From NCBI GenBank assembly GCA_958510875.1, contig OY294069.1, positions 179,596,868 through 179,660,867 on the forward strand: 64,000 nt of DNA, in the 5' to 3' direction. Below the pieces are notes generated by a model. That model saw only the letters and a program-made list of their open reading frames with translations, searched no databases and was not told the DNA's origin. Below are positions 46,500 through 58,695 of this stretch, piece after piece; position 1 is the first letter of the stretch, and every line of letters begins with the position of its first letter. The DNA comes from Endomychus coccineus (lineage: Eukaryota; Arthropoda; Insecta; Coleoptera; Endomychidae). The translations under genes were made by a program, and so were the position numbers.

Positions 46500-46623
46500 A
46501 GTTAACCCCTTTTTAACAAAATAAGTCTTCTGATGATGGTCGTGAGACCGAAACGTACGTAAAGACGAACATTTATAACAGAGTGTTAATGTGACCTAAT
46601 TCCCGAGAATTTTTTATATAATT
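46500..46623 (+). repeat. Penelope terminal arm, right
   Basis: Inverted partner of 44,136-44,259, one mismatch in 124. It carries the sense-strand hammerhead and is followed by the 24 bp tail CATACTGGGTCAAG... up to the target duplication at 46,648. Confidence 0.92.
46525..46566 (+). ncRNA. hammerhead ribozyme motif (Penelope family A)
   Basis: Stem I GTCTT (46,525-46,529) pairs with AAGAC (46,562-46,566). The core CTGATGA is at 46,530-46,536, then one extra T. Stem II is GGTC (46,538-46,541) with GACC (46,546-46,549) around a GTGA tetraloop. GAA sits at 46,550-46,552. Stem III is ACGTACGT (46,553-46,560), self-complementary, so it suits pairing between two RNA copies better than a hairpin. 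The predicted cleavage residue is A at 46,561. Minimal type I hammerheads are known from Penelope terminal repeats. Confidence 0.8.
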
Positions 46624-46665
46624 CATACTGGGTCAAGAATCTTATTATATTAATATCAAGCAATT

Positions 46666-49030
46666 GAGAATGCAACTTCAAAGCTCACTTTGATAGGATG
46701 CATTGAACCTGTTATGCGTTATGTTTTAAAGTTGTATTTTTCATGTTGATTTTGCACAATTTTCTCTTCTTCTTCTTCTTCCATTTTTGCGAGGCACTTT
46801 ATCTAGTCAAAACACTCTTACACACGCTTATTCACAGCTAGAAACGTTACAATTTGATGGGGACAACTCAGGCACAGGAACCCATGTTTATGCAGACTTA
46901 TCTGCATATTTTGGGGCAGACTACACCTCCCTCCTCCAAGATTGGGACACATGTGTTCTTATAGGGACGTTCTGAATATTAACAATAACTTTCGAATCAT
47001 ATTTTTGTCTAAACGTTGAAAGTGTAATGGAACTAATTACGAGTAGAATGTATATCTGTGGCAAAACACAGATAAGCTCATATCTGCAGATACGAACATA
47101 GGATGTTATGCAAATTCCAGATACAGTATGCGGCCACTTTATACCCGAACAATAACATTTACTATCCTTTGTGTATGTAAGACACATTCTAAGAGACAGA
47201 AAATGTAACGTTCTACTATTATAGTGTTCCAAAAAGGTCAACGAAAACATTCATAACAAACAAAGTTGTACATAACTTAGCATACTTAATATATTTGCGA
47301 AGTTATTAACCAGTTTTTTGTTATGGTAATGTTTTTCATTAGACTGAGGCGCCACTCATTCGAACGTCGTCGAGCGAGATCGTCTACGTTCGTCGCAATG
47401 CTGGAGTGGCACTAGGAAGAAATTGAACAGTAGCTAGCACGTTGACGGTTTGCTTGCTTTGAATCTATTCTATCTATATGCGAATGCTGTAACAGACACG
47501 TGTTATCAGTGATTTTCTATGTGTATGGTATTTGATCGTTCCACTGAATCGCATATAGGATTAAAAAATATTCGAAGTAAGCTATCCACAGATTTTCCTA
47601 CAAATTATTAGCCTTCGCCAATCGACTGTTGACTGATTATATATCTCGTACTCCCTCGATAATATAAGCTATTTTAGCAATTGATAATGATAACAATAGC
47701 CAACTTGACATTCTTCTAACTATATAAATATCGCTGTATACGCTCATAAAATATCACTGCGTCAGTCAATTCAATTATGATAAATGTATAGATACAAATC
47801 AAATATAAGTGAACTAAGATTATGACAGTTACGATGAACAAACGTTCTTTTCAACATCAAATGTTTTTTTTTTGTCAAAACCATTGTAAACCCCTGTGGT
47901 TTGACCATTGTAGCATAATATAGGATGTGGATGGAAAGCCTCTACGATAACAGTGTCTTCAAATCATGTTTGTTTTCCTTTATGTTTCTGTAAAATAAAA
48001 AAAATATATAAACTCGAAATAAAATACGATAGAATTATTGGGAATGAATGAATATATGATTACAATAAGTCACTTTATTTTGATCTATTTCATGTTAAAA
48101 AGTTAAAATGGGTCTTCCATGTTCTGGGAACTTCAAAATACTTAGTGAGTTTCTAAATATGCGTTAAAACGTATATTGTAGACAGGGTTGTTATGTTAAA
48201 ACAATTTGTACAGAACAAGAATTTTTAATTCATTTATTTAAGTTTTAAACTATATTTTAAATTATCTGTTTTATACATAATATTTAATACAAATTACAAA
48301 CTCAAATAATAAAACTGAAAGCAGATTAAGAAATTAATAACATTAACTAAAGAAACAACACAATTTTTATTATTTATATTTATGAATGAAAAATAAAGTT
48401 CTTGAACTTCTGCTCTATAGACTCTATCGTTAGCAGTAATTAGTAACACTCGTTGAACAAATATTCATTTCTGTAAACACACATTCCATTGCTTTTTCAT
48501 TGCCTAATCGATTTCTCAATTTTGACTGAACTATATGACGAAAAAAGACGTTCAATATCGGCGGATGATGCAATTACTATGTGCAATTATACCACAAATA
48601 GAATGATAGTGCAAGCTAAAAATTTCTTTATAGATATCTACCGAGGTGGAGATTTCATAATGAGGTATATTTTCTCCCATGGATTCCCGTGCATATAGTG
48701 TAAATTTAAGAATAAAAGCTTCAGATAAAATAAAATAATTATTAAAAAAAACAAATCTCCAATATGTATGAATTATTACCTAAAACGTGATGTATTCGAT
48801 CTACACTGCCACATATAGGATTATGCAGATAACATATTAAATAGTTATTGTTACGAACATTGCCCAAAAAGAGACTAGGTCGTTCCTAGAGCAAGATCTG
48901 AGTTTCGCACCTCCCAAAAAAAATTCCATAGCTATTTTGTATGACTATAATGAAAGCAATACCAAATGCTGTAAATATATTACAAGTTATTCAAGCAATT
49001 AACAAAAGTAATGAGTAATTGAGATACACT
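46666..49030. other. unassigned sequence
   Basis: 2.4 kb with no recognisable gene. A plus frame of 62 codons (46,787-46,975) and a minus frame of 109 codons (47,250-46,921) are unassigned. 47,350-47,420 is locally GC-rich (CGTCGTCGAGCGAGATCG), a possible LTR or promoter trace, not callable. Confidence 0.35.
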
Positions 49031-49033
49031 TCC

Positions 49034-49396
49034 TTAAACATTTACTTGTCTGCCCTTTTCCAAAGTCATTTTGTTAATCACACTGTCCATATCGATTTTT
49101 TCATGTTCAATCGACAGCATAGCCAGTTTGCGTGAACTTAATGCATGGGTGTATCCAGTATGCAATTGATATGAATTTTGAATCTTCTTAAGTGGAATTA
49201 GTGTAGCGGCATCCTTTTTAGCCTTTTCGTTGAACGTTGCCTTAACCTTTCTTTTGCGTCTTCCAGGAAATTCCGTGAAAAAATGTTTTTGCTCCCATAA
49301 AATGTTTGGAAAACTGCGCCCCCTAGGACTTGCGCCCTCATGATCACCACTAACTCTTCCAATCAACAGCTGAAGTCTTCCAGTATTTGATGACAA
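49034..49396 (-). pseudogene. possible hAT-type transposase C-terminal fragment
   Basis: A minus-strand frame of 120 codons, Lys/Arg-rich in the middle (RRKRKVKATFNEKAKKDAA), ends KLAMLSIEHEKIDMDSVINK, MTLEKGRQVN. The ending resembles the SIEHE...D.D.VI..F...KARKVN tail of hAT-derived and ZMYM-like proteins in insects. No dimerisation motif (TSxDVERSFS) was seen, so the call is tentative; an unknown host exon is the alternative. Confidence 0.35.
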
Positions 49397-49497
49397 TCCT
49401 CTTCGAATAATGAAGTTTGATAATAAGATGTTATTGTATCACTTATACTATGGAAATGCACTAAAAGTGTTGATACGCTATAACACTAATAATTAAT

Positions 49498-49597
49498 GAA
49501 TGATTATCCTCATCCACTAAAAATGATGATGGCTACTAGTCGAAAGGTCCTCAGTACTTTAATAGTATTTTTAGTGGATAATGGTGATTATTTGGAA
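49498..49597. mobile_element. Penelope family B terminal-repeat remnant
   Basis: Inverted 25 bp arms (AATGATTATCCTCATCCACTAAAAA at the left and its mirror around 49,570-49,594) enclose a truncated hammerhead: ATGATGATGGCTACTAGTCG, then AAAGGTCCTCAGTACTT. The C of the CTGATGA core and the 5' strand of stem I are missing, while stem III AGGTCCT and the cleavage-site C are kept. Confidence 0.68.
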
Positions 49598-49599
49598 CT

Positions 49600-50570
49600 T
49601 ATTAGTATATTATAGACACATTAAAGTGACTATAGTTTCGATAATAAGCGTACCATCTCCATAATGATAAAATATATGGAGATATTAAGATATTTATAGT
49701 CATATATAAGCTAAAAGTAACAAGTGGGGGTGAATTCGACGAACTACAAGACCGGGATCGAATAATTGGAACAGGAGAATATGATAATAGGCTAAAGTTA
49801 CTGTGGTTAATAGTTAATTTTAACGTGGAAAACTAAGCAGGTAGAAGTGGATTACGGTGATTATCAGGACATAGAAAAAGATAAATGGTACCTTCACCCT
49901 ATTATCCTATCCCAGTCATTTATTTCTCCATATTGTTAAGTTCAGCTTAGATTTGCCTATAAATATCTGAAGATCTACTTTATTTATTCATATATTTGTA
50001 AGGTTTTTAAGATTACACGCTAGCTGTCGCAACAATATCACGTCAGTGTTAATGATAAGTGATATAAACAAAGTAAAAGTGTTTTATTATGTTAATATCA
50101 TAAATTATCACAAATCAACGGCTTCCACAATCGATTATATATAAGTAAAATGTGTCTTAATGAATTGAACAATCTTGAATGAAAATATATTTGAATTAAT
50201 CGAGCCACAAATTGATTGAATAAATAATTCCAATTCTGCCAGATAGATGTATTTACCAATTTGAATCTAAGCATCAATACTTGGGAATTTGATTCACTCA
50301 CCTAATGCATATATAAAATCTTCTAACCTAAACATTAATTTACATTTAGTGTATAGCATGAAATATTAACTTGCTCTTTACCAAGAGTATCACATTTTAA
50401 TTTATGGATTGAAGACTGAAACAGCTTCCGGACTAAACTTATTAACTTAGTTATAAAAGCTTTTCAAACTCAAAAGTATAGTAATCTTCAGAATTTTAAA
50501 GTTGAAGAGTATAAGTTCGCCTTAACTAATGGAGAAGTGAACGTAACATATATTTTAATATTATAAATAA
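49600..50570. other. unassigned sequence
   Basis: No gene or repeat recognised. Confidence 0.4.
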
Positions 50571-50571
50571 G

Positions 50572-51030
50572 AAATAATCACCCTTATCCACTAAAAAAAA
50601 ACTATTGTAAAAAGTACTGAGGACGTTTCAGCTATCAAGTTTTTGATTAATTATTTCACTTTCAAAATATACTGCTACGAACAAACAAGACGATGTGCAA
50701 TGGAGAATTCACTATCTCCTATTTTGCCCTTGAAATCAGTTCCTAAAAGTTTGATATAGACATGTTGATGAGATTTTCGCGATTATAAGAAATTTACATG
50801 GCGTTTTGGACACGCTTAATAGTGAATTCACTATCGCAATAGAAACAGATAAGCCGCTTCCTTTCCTTGATATAAACATTCTGAAGGATGGCAATTACTT
50901 GAATTACTACTTGAACAGAAAACCCATTCAAACAAATAGGTATACCCCGGCAGATCCAGTAACACCATTTAGATATAAAATAGCTCAATTTTATAGTCTT
51001 GTTCGTAGATTATTGAACTTCCATTCTTAG
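50572..51030 (+). mobile_element. Penelope family B remnant: terminal repeat plus RT fragment
   Basis: The left part (50,572-50,645) carries the family B arm with a half hammerhead on the minus strand (GCTGAAACGTCCTCAGTACTT). From 50,755 to 51,027 the plus strand is open and reads YRHVDEIFAI (motif C, where YVDD has become HVDE), LDTLNSEFTIAIETDKPLPF, LDINILKDGNYLNYYLNRKP, IQTNRYT, PFRYKIAQFYSLVRRLL, the palm-to-thumb stretch of Penelope RTs. Both catalytic changes and truncation make it inactive. A LINE fragment begins right after it. Confidence 0.8.
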
Positions 51031-51049
51031 TTGGAGAGCTTTAGCAAAT

Positions 51050-51990
51050 GGCTTTGGACAATGGTCACGACAAATGGTTCGGCAGGTCTCGAGCTTGACA
51101 GTGAAGGCGTCAATAGTTTGAGCTCATCTAGTCCACCTATCTGGAATTTCTCGTCAACAACAGATGAGATTTCTGTAAAACACCGGCCATGGAAATATCT
51201 GCAGAAAAGAGAAATCTCTCACCTTTCTTCGATGTTCTAGAGAGGTAATGACTCGTAAGTCGAATATCTTCTAAATAGAATTCAAGAGCTTCAGCATATG
51301 TTTGGGATCCGAACTCTAAACATGTGAAAATTAGTCCAGGACAGGTCGAATCTGTGCTTTGTAGATTATGAAGAGCTGCTGGGATGTAAAGTAGCTCTTG
51401 GCACGAAATAGAAAACCAAGTTTTTGTGAAGGGGTTTTTGCAATGGATCTCACATGATCGTCTCATGGGAGGGTGCTGTTGCTGTTATTGTGGAAGACTT
51501 TATAGAAATAGTTGTACCTGACATCATCATATTGAGGATTACGGAATCCACCTCCCTGGAAAAGACGCAAGCTTGAGGTTTGGTTGCATTAAACTCTACT
51601 GATTATCACATCCTCATTCCAAAATATTTGCCAGATCTCCATTAATTGCGTCAACATGTCCTGTCTCGCTCATATGGCTTCCTTGGATGGTATAGGGGCT
51701 CTAGATGAGAAAGCGGTATGATGTGTATCATCATCTGCAAGACTTTGGACGAAACAGGTGATCACTTTCATCAGATTGTTAATATGGAGCAGAAACAAAG
51801 TTGGTGCCAAGAGAGATGAGGATGTTGAGGCGGCAAACCATATGACGGAAGTTTTCCAAGAAGGCTTTGGATGCCAGACTCGGTCAAATGCTATGGAAAT
51901 ATCCAATGATAGAGTTAGAGATTCCCCATGTTTTTCAATAAATTTTTGCTATACATGTGTTACGTAGTCAAGCAGATCTCCTGTTGATCT
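51050..51990 (-). pseudogene. LINE family X, RT palm to C-terminus (copy 4)
   Basis: Reading leftwards from 51,990, the minus strand shows MDISIAFDRVWHPK (motif A), SSLLAPTLFLLHINNLM (motif B, the GVPQG part lost), VQSLADDDTHHTAF (motif C, LADD), INGDLANILE and NLKLASFPGR (the NxTKTQACxFS block degraded). Then a 109-codon open frame (51,466-51,137) has FTKTWFSISCQELLYIPAAL, CPGLIFTCLEFGSQTYAEAL and LTSHYLSRTSKKGERFLFSA, the LYKAQIRPCLEYCSHVW..HRR region. It continues to SRPAEPFVVTMVQSHL near 51,060. This is the longest copy of family X. Confidence 0.74.
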
Positions 51991-53050
51991 GTGCTGACGA
52001 AACCAAAAAGTTGCTGTTCATTCATAATTTTGTAGTTCTCATGGTATTTGATGAGCTACAATATTGTGAATGACCCGCAATGAAAAAAAACAATAATCAA
52101 TTATACATAGAACTGCTTGTACAAGTACAGAATGCATCAACGTACAATCCAACACATGTGGAGATAATGAAACAGATATCATAAAAACTGTATCAACTAA
52201 TCCATGTTTTGTAGAAACCAAACAAATTGCATATGAAAATAAAAGCAGATTAAACTGCCAGAAGGAATGCGTATCGCGTTATATAAACATGTAGAGCTCC
52301 TCAGACCAATATTTTGAAATATGAAACTGGATATCAAACTGAAGTGAAATCGATCATAAGCATCCCAGATAATAACATTCGATATAAGAGGTTCCTTTGA
52401 CTCTAACATGAATCAATATGTTTCAAGAGGTAGTGATAAGAATTGTACCTGAACTGAAAAAGGTACGATATGGCTCCCCTAAGAGAAAATGGCATAAAAT
52501 ATCACACAGCGTGAAAAGGTATGCAGATAATCAAGAATAGGACAAAAACTTTATTCATTGTTCACAATGTGTAATAATCAAGCCTTCTGAAAGAAGATAC
52601 ACGTAAAGATATAACGTGAATTTTGATTGACCCTTCTGTTTTCAATTTGTTATAGATTAACAAATTGGGTCAATTTCTTGGTTTGATCTTTTGTATGTCC
52701 CAATAGTTAAATTATCGCAGCTGTCAATTCCAATACATACGCATAAATATGTTTATCAATTCATTTTCAAAACAAACACCAAATAAATGCCATACTATTT
52801 TCGGGATAGTTATCTCGATGTTGTCATTCGGAATCAAGTATTTGATAAAAACTAGTGGATAATTTATTAATTCGAATCAATTCATTTAAGTTATAAAATA
52901 ATTGATTACAGTCATTAGAAAATAGTTAATGTTTTGAGACGCTGTAGTTAAATAAAACACTTTGAATAATTAAAAGCCCACTCCTTTTTGGATATCTCAG
53001 ATACGAGAACAGACATTTGTTCTAATCTCGATTTTAATATATAATTGCCT
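51991..53050. other. unassigned sequence
   Basis: No recognisable gene; frames of 60-70 codons only, without motifs. Confidence 0.4.
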
Positions 53051-53059
53051 GACTTGATT

Positions 53060-53270
53060 TACTTGATTTCTGTTTTACCAATTGGTTCTAATATAGGAAC
53101 TGTCCTGTTCAGGAGATATCTTGAGCATCTTGACATGAGACTTATAGGTTCCAGTGCCATTGGTATATAACCCAGTACGAGACTGACTTGGCTGGAAGGT
53201 CTATTCCTTTCTAAAGTAATGCAGTATAATAAGATGAATGCCGTCTGGTCCAGGCGATTTTCGTCCAAAT
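53060..53270 (-). pseudogene. possible LINE pre-RT fragment
   Basis: The minus strand reads RPSSQVSLVLGYIPMALE, with an alternative frame giving WNLKVSCQDAQDIS. This faintly matches the LGYxPxxWRxxKVxFIPKxG stretch before RT motif 1 of R1/LOA-like LINEs. A single frame of 69 codons, weak. Confidence 0.25.
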
Positions 53271-53789
53271 GGTTACCGTATATTTACTACCATCCATCCT
53301 GCTATTTCAAGCTCCTATTTCAGTGCATGGCATGGAGGAGAAATGTTGTCAACATTCCACAGCTTTGAAACCAAACGTAGTACTGGAATGATGAACTTTC
53401 TATTATTAAGACGGAGAGAACGTGGCGAACGAAATTTTTACACAAACTAGACATGATTTACTGACGTACCTTGAGCCGTTTTCGAGTTATCGAACAAAGC
53501 GGTTTGTCGAAAGACTTGACGCTATTCTCTTCATTCTACGCACTATTCGATGCACTAAATATCTGTCCGATTGTAGAGAAAACAATCTAGTTCACGTAAC
53601 TAGACAGAATTCGGCGCACTTTTGATCGTCTTATCTGAAAGAGCAGGTGATAATAGCAAACGAAGTCCACCTTCCTTTCGGCTCATACGGTACGTTGTTG
53701 GTTTCTAGAGCCATTTTCGAAATACAGATTTTAAACGCCTATCCATAGTTTTGGCAGTGCGGAACGTGCTCTTCATCGGATTATGCAAA

Positions 53790-54900
53790 AGAAGGAGTGA
53801 GTGTAACGTACTTCCTTTACAAATAATACTAAAAGTGATAGAAGAGATTCTAGTAGAATCTCTATTTTATTTTATTAATTTATCGGACAAAACCAGCAGT
53901 TTTCCGGATGAATTAAAAAATGAGAAATTCGTTCCGATACATAAAAATCGCACTCTATGTAGATACTATAGGTCAATTATTTTATCTTTCTGCCTGATGC
54001 AATTCGATAGCCTTTTCAAATAAAAAATCAGATAAAAATCGAACGCTATCATCTTCCCAATATGGAATTCGAGAAGGTAGATCGGTTGAAGAGTCCGCTT
54101 GTGAACTTGTGCGGCAAGTATTATGAGAATATTATGCTGAGATTTTATACGCTTTGGCTCGTGAAATCGATAATATATGAATAGACTTTATATTGGAAAA
54201 ATTATCAAGTACTTGAATTGAAGTCGAATGTTGGAGCTATTGTCTCCATATGTTGATGAAAAAAAGTTCAACTAGGAACATCATTTATTTGTTATAAATG
54301 TTGGAGTGCCTCAAGGTTCTATTCTGGAACCACTGCAATATTTGACTATCATCAATGTAATGTAGAACCACATAAAAGATGGCAAAGTTTTAATGTTTGC
54401 AGAAGATTATCCGGTAGTGCTTGTAACAGATTCACCCGAGTGAATTTGAAGATTCTGTAATGTGGTCAACAATCATGCTATATATCTTCTCGGGCCACAC
54501 AATCCTTGTCTTCGTTGCCTTTGTAACCTGTGCGGCATGATGCCCAGGCTAAATACTCATGGGGTCTCGGTACTGCAGAAACTTTAATTACTACTTAACT
54601 TCGATAAAAAATACAGAGAAAAATGCAGGCCTACGTTTACGTATAACAATATGATGACTTCCCTTCCCTGTATTCATATATTAAAACGAATGAAAGTATA
54701 TTCTTTTTTTTATCAGAAACTCCATTTTCCATCAATGTAACACCAGAAATGCAAGCCAGCTATCTGTAATACCACACAAAACAAAATTATTTGAGAAGAA
54801 GAAGTGTTGCTATTCAATAGAATACCAGACACAGTGAAGACATTGTCTTTAGACATCTTCAACCCGGCGGCATGCAGGTGTCGATGTTAGCCGTCATTAT
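53790..54900 (+). pseudogene. decayed LINE reverse transcriptase
   Basis: Plus-strand frames, with shifts between them, give EILVESLFYFINLSDKTSSF, PDELKNEKFVPIHKN (the NLS...FPxxxKxxxVxPIxKK block), YRSIILSF (from NYRPISLL), then at 54,300 NVGVPQGSILEPLQYLTIIN (motif B), KVLMFAEDYPVVL (motif C, FADD changed to FAED) and, near 54,810, LFNRIPDTVKTLSLDIFNP, the LyNxLPxxIKxLxxxxFK end block. About 300 bp between motif 1 and motif B are too short for a full RT, so there is an internal deletion including motif A. Inactive. Confidence 0.65.
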
Positions 54901-54904
54901 TTCC

Positions 54905-57900
54905 GGATTTCTGTGCTTGCGCTACCATACATCTCTACCACCGCTTATGTATCCCTCTAACTGAAGCGAAGCGTAGTTCAGTTGTATTTATGATTTTATG
55001 ATGAAAAATTAAATTGGTCTTCAAATACATTCAGAAAGATATGAGGTCTCTTGTCACCTCTCCCTCGCTGGCATATGAATCTAATATTTAATACTTTTTA
55101 TTTAAGAACAACGACTTTCATTATGTAAGCTACTGCAGACTATCTGAATTGTTTAATTTTAACTCAAGTTCTTCTTGTAAAAAGTACGTGTGTATTATTA
55201 TACTGTCGTCTATTATTGTCTGTAACATCTTAACATTCTTAACATGTTGAACATGATATTAAGCTTGCTTTTATAAATATTGACATGTATATCCATCAAG
55301 AGGAGATTGCTTCAGAATACACTTAATAAACTGATTTGATTCAAAGATTTAGGTATTCAGGTTCACATCAAATAATCCTCAATAAAGTATTTTATATTTT
55401 ATTATAGTTAGCTGATAACTTGTCAAATAAATAGTTATGCGTGCTGTCATTTTTTATTCAGCTTCAAATCAACAGTTTTCAAATATATGTATTTAGATAA
55501 CTCATATTTTGAATGATTTTCGTACATTAGAATACAAAATGAACTTATCTCATATTGTCAACGCCTTCAATTCATTTAATTCCAAATCCTGTTCCGGTGG
55601 AACTTGTAAATTACCACGTCGTAGTTATATGCTCTATAAAACACAGGATAAAACGACTCTTTGTTTTCACGGAGCGCAAATTCTGGAAATCCTTAATTAA
55701 AGACGACACTAGATAGTTCACTTTCAACAGTTTGTCGCCATAGGAAACGCTTAGTTCAGCTGAATTCGTATATTTCAGCTGAGCAATGTCAAATTAACAA
55801 TATAAGCGAGCATATTTGAAACAGCGAAACGCTTTTGTGAGAAAGCTTTTGGCTCGCATCCGTTCTTAATATGAATAGGATAGCTAATGGAATAATATTT
55901 GTGTTTGTTCAGCAATTAAGACAGAAAGTATCAATTTTTAATAAAGACTTGGGGTAGGCTATTCTCTAAAATATCGCAAACTATTTATCCCAGTTGCCAC
56001 GATAATCTAAATTGTTTCAAATATCCAACATTCACCACTTTCAAAGATAGAATACGCTACCCTATTCGCTGAAATAAAGAAATATATAAGTCAAACCAGG
56101 AATATTTTATGTTAACAGTTGGCAACTCTTCCCAGTCTTGCCCGATATTTAGTGTATTGCATACAATTGACTTGACAGTTCATATGTTTCTTGTCGTGAC
56201 TCTATATTTCAATACAATTAAACTCTATTGCTGTGTAAACTGCGGATATGTCGAAGCCACTATCATTTTGTATTCAGCAAATTTTATTCTCAACAAGAAA
56301 ACGACAACGTGCCAAAGTGGTTGTAAATGCAGATGACTTTGAACAGAGTGCATTACGGAATGTTATTTCTGATATGTGAAGAAAAAAGGACCAGTAACTC
56401 TTCGAACAAACGAATCTGTCTTATTATCAAATAATTTCTCCCATTATAACATTCAAGAAGCCTGAAGCCACTAACCCCCCACCTGCTGTATACCACTATA
56501 CCACTATACCACTGCAGAAAATCTGCAAAGAATATAACTTCACTGTAATATGTATCCAACTTTAACATACCTATTTGTACAAAAATAATGGCAATTGATT
56601 TTCATTCACATTATCATATACTTGATATTGTACTGCAATAAGCAGCTTATTTAATTTGGATTAACTTGAAGATATATGTGGAGGCGCTTCCTCCTGCTAA
56701 CTTCAGAATCCAGATAATTCTAACCAGATATACTTTTACATGCAGTGCTTAGCTTTTCAATACGCAGATGAAGCTGATAAATGCATTTTGCATATAATCC
56801 GCTTCTCAAACCGCGAATAATGGAGAATCTGCAGGTGTGAGGTACGCGTGATAACGTCAAGCAACACTGTATACGCGATAGGAATAGTAATATAATATTA
56901 TCTATCAAGAAACTTATAAATAGTCGCACAAAAGTAATCATGCTTCGAATTATAGTTATCTTTGAATAAGAAACCAGTTTGGTTTCCATGTTAGTATAAT
57001 TTGTAATATGTAAGGAAGTGATTTTGTTTCCGTTTAAATTTAATAAATTCATGCTCGACATGAAGGTATTGGTTGAATAATAAGAAACATTATGTAATAC
57101 TAATTATTGTATCTAAACCATTGGTTCTCGTTACCGGAGATTGAATATACGTTTTAATCATCATATTGTTACTGTAAATTACTTTTTTGAAACTAATTTA
57201 ACTGAAAATTTAGTGTGTCCATCAATGTGGGTACATTTATCATGTTAGAACTGATTTTATATTGTAATTGTGAAAAGGATGCCAAGAATTAAGGGTTTCG
57301 GAAAGCGGAAAGCGACATGTTGTCCCAGCGTATGAGGGGAAAACCAACGTCACCATTTTGCCATACTTACCCTCTCCCTTTCATGGGACGACCATTGAAG
57401 TCGAGTTCGAAAATAACTTGACAGAAACTGGTTTTCTATTCCATCTACGGAGCACAGATTCAACTGTCCACATGTTTGGAGTTCAGCTTCGTGCTTGTTA
57501 TATTCTAAGGTGGCAACTCTGTATCCAGTCTTCCATAGTCAAATGTGAGAACTCGGTTATCATTATGAATATCAACTATTATGTTAAAAATACTGACGAT
57601 GTGCAATCAATACATCAAAGTTAAAAGTCTATGCCCTTTTAAAATAGTTTAAAACCTTTACCTTAATGATGTTAGGAATTTACATGAAGCCAAAGCCAAT
57701 CAAATATCGCTTTATCATTCTGATTTACCATTGGATCGTTCAATATCTGATAGCCCCCAAATAAAAATAGATCCAAATGAATATTTATAAATGATTGAAA
57801 TCCAATCCATTGCAGCAATCATAGTTGTAGAGATATTCGATGAATAATACAAGGACAATGAGATTAATCATCATTCAATAATTTTTTCATATTAACATAA

Positions 57901-58285
57901 GATAAATAATGCTAACTCTTCAATAATCCATATATTTAATGAATAAAGTAGTTCTCATGGACTGGATACGCACTCAATTGCTGTAATTTCAGTCGATGTT
58001 ATTGACCTATTTCCATCAGATTAACAATCTTGAAGTGGAAAAACTAATAATAACAATCGACGCTAATTGCTTTGATTGCTACAATTAATTAAATCCTAGA
58101 TCTGATTGTAATGAACAAAACGTTAAGTTGAATGTTTCTCGTTAGAAAGTGTTATACTTCATATACTGTGATGTCGAAAAAAAAATGAAGGAAATTATGG
58201 AAAGGAATCGAACGAGTCATCTTATAATAAATTCATTTCCGATACTGGATCGACTTATGAGGATCATTAAGTTAATAAGTCATAT
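54905..58285. other. long unassigned stretch
   Basis: 3.4 kb without a recognisable gene, RNA gene or repeat. A TACCACTATACCACTATACCACT microduplication sits at about 56,492-56,514. Frames of up to 113 codons (57,061-56,720 minus; 57,358-57,624 plus) carry no family motif. Confidence 0.4.
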
Positions 58286-58289
58286 TGTA

Positions 58290-58695
58290 TACTATTCGTT
58301 TGCAACATTCCTGCATGTGACTCTAGCTGTGCACTCTTTGGCTTCATTGTATGATATAGGGGATCTAGAAGGGGGAACGGTTTGCAGTATACCATCATCG
58401 TCATAGAGGTGGAGGGAACAAGAAGTCGCTTCCAGCAGATCGTTCATATGGAGCAGAAAAAAGTTGGGACCATGACGGATCCCTTCGGAACGCCAGCGTT
58501 GATAGTCATTGTATCGGAAGAGACTGCTTTGGCGCCACAAGGAGTGATCTAGCTGAGAGAAAACCATAAAGTCGAGCTGGCAAGAATACTCGGGTCAAAT
58601 GCTTCGAAAATGTCCAATGCTAGAGCAAGATATTTCCTATATGTTTCAATGGATGCCTGCCATGCAAGCAGGTCTCTTGTCATGAATTCATATTT
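58290..58695 (-). pseudogene. LINE RT fragment (family X, copy 5)
   Basis: The minus strand reads FFLLHMNDLLEATSCSLHLY, DDDGILQTV (motif B end and motif C, YADD changed to YDDD), then SRSPISYNEAKE. Further right, nucleotide similarity to 36,870-36,950 and 51,860-51,960 (GGGTCAAATGCTTCGAAAATG, TCCAATGCTAGAGCAAGA) marks the upstream RT part. A 91-codon frame (58,567-58,292) is open. Confidence 0.65.

Larger units (their letters stand above)
44122..46665 (+). mobile_element. near-intact Penelope-like retroelement with 18 bp target duplication
   Basis: The insertion is bracketed by an 18 bp direct repeat, TATTAATATCAAGCAATT, at 44,122-44,139 and 46,648-46,665. Inside are inverted terminal arms of 124 bp (44,136-44,259 and 46,500-46,623) differing at a single base, one long ORF between them, and a 24 bp unique tail after the right arm, a feature known from other Penelope insertions. 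Arm identity of 123/124, an unbroken ORF and a perfect duplication point to a recent insertion. It sits at the end of a decayed LINE. Penelope elements are a separate class of retroelements related to telomerase RT. Confidence 0.92.

Noticed and set aside
58149..58406. 85-codon plus-strand frame
   Set aside because: Overlaps the minus-strand family X RT copy and shows no domain.
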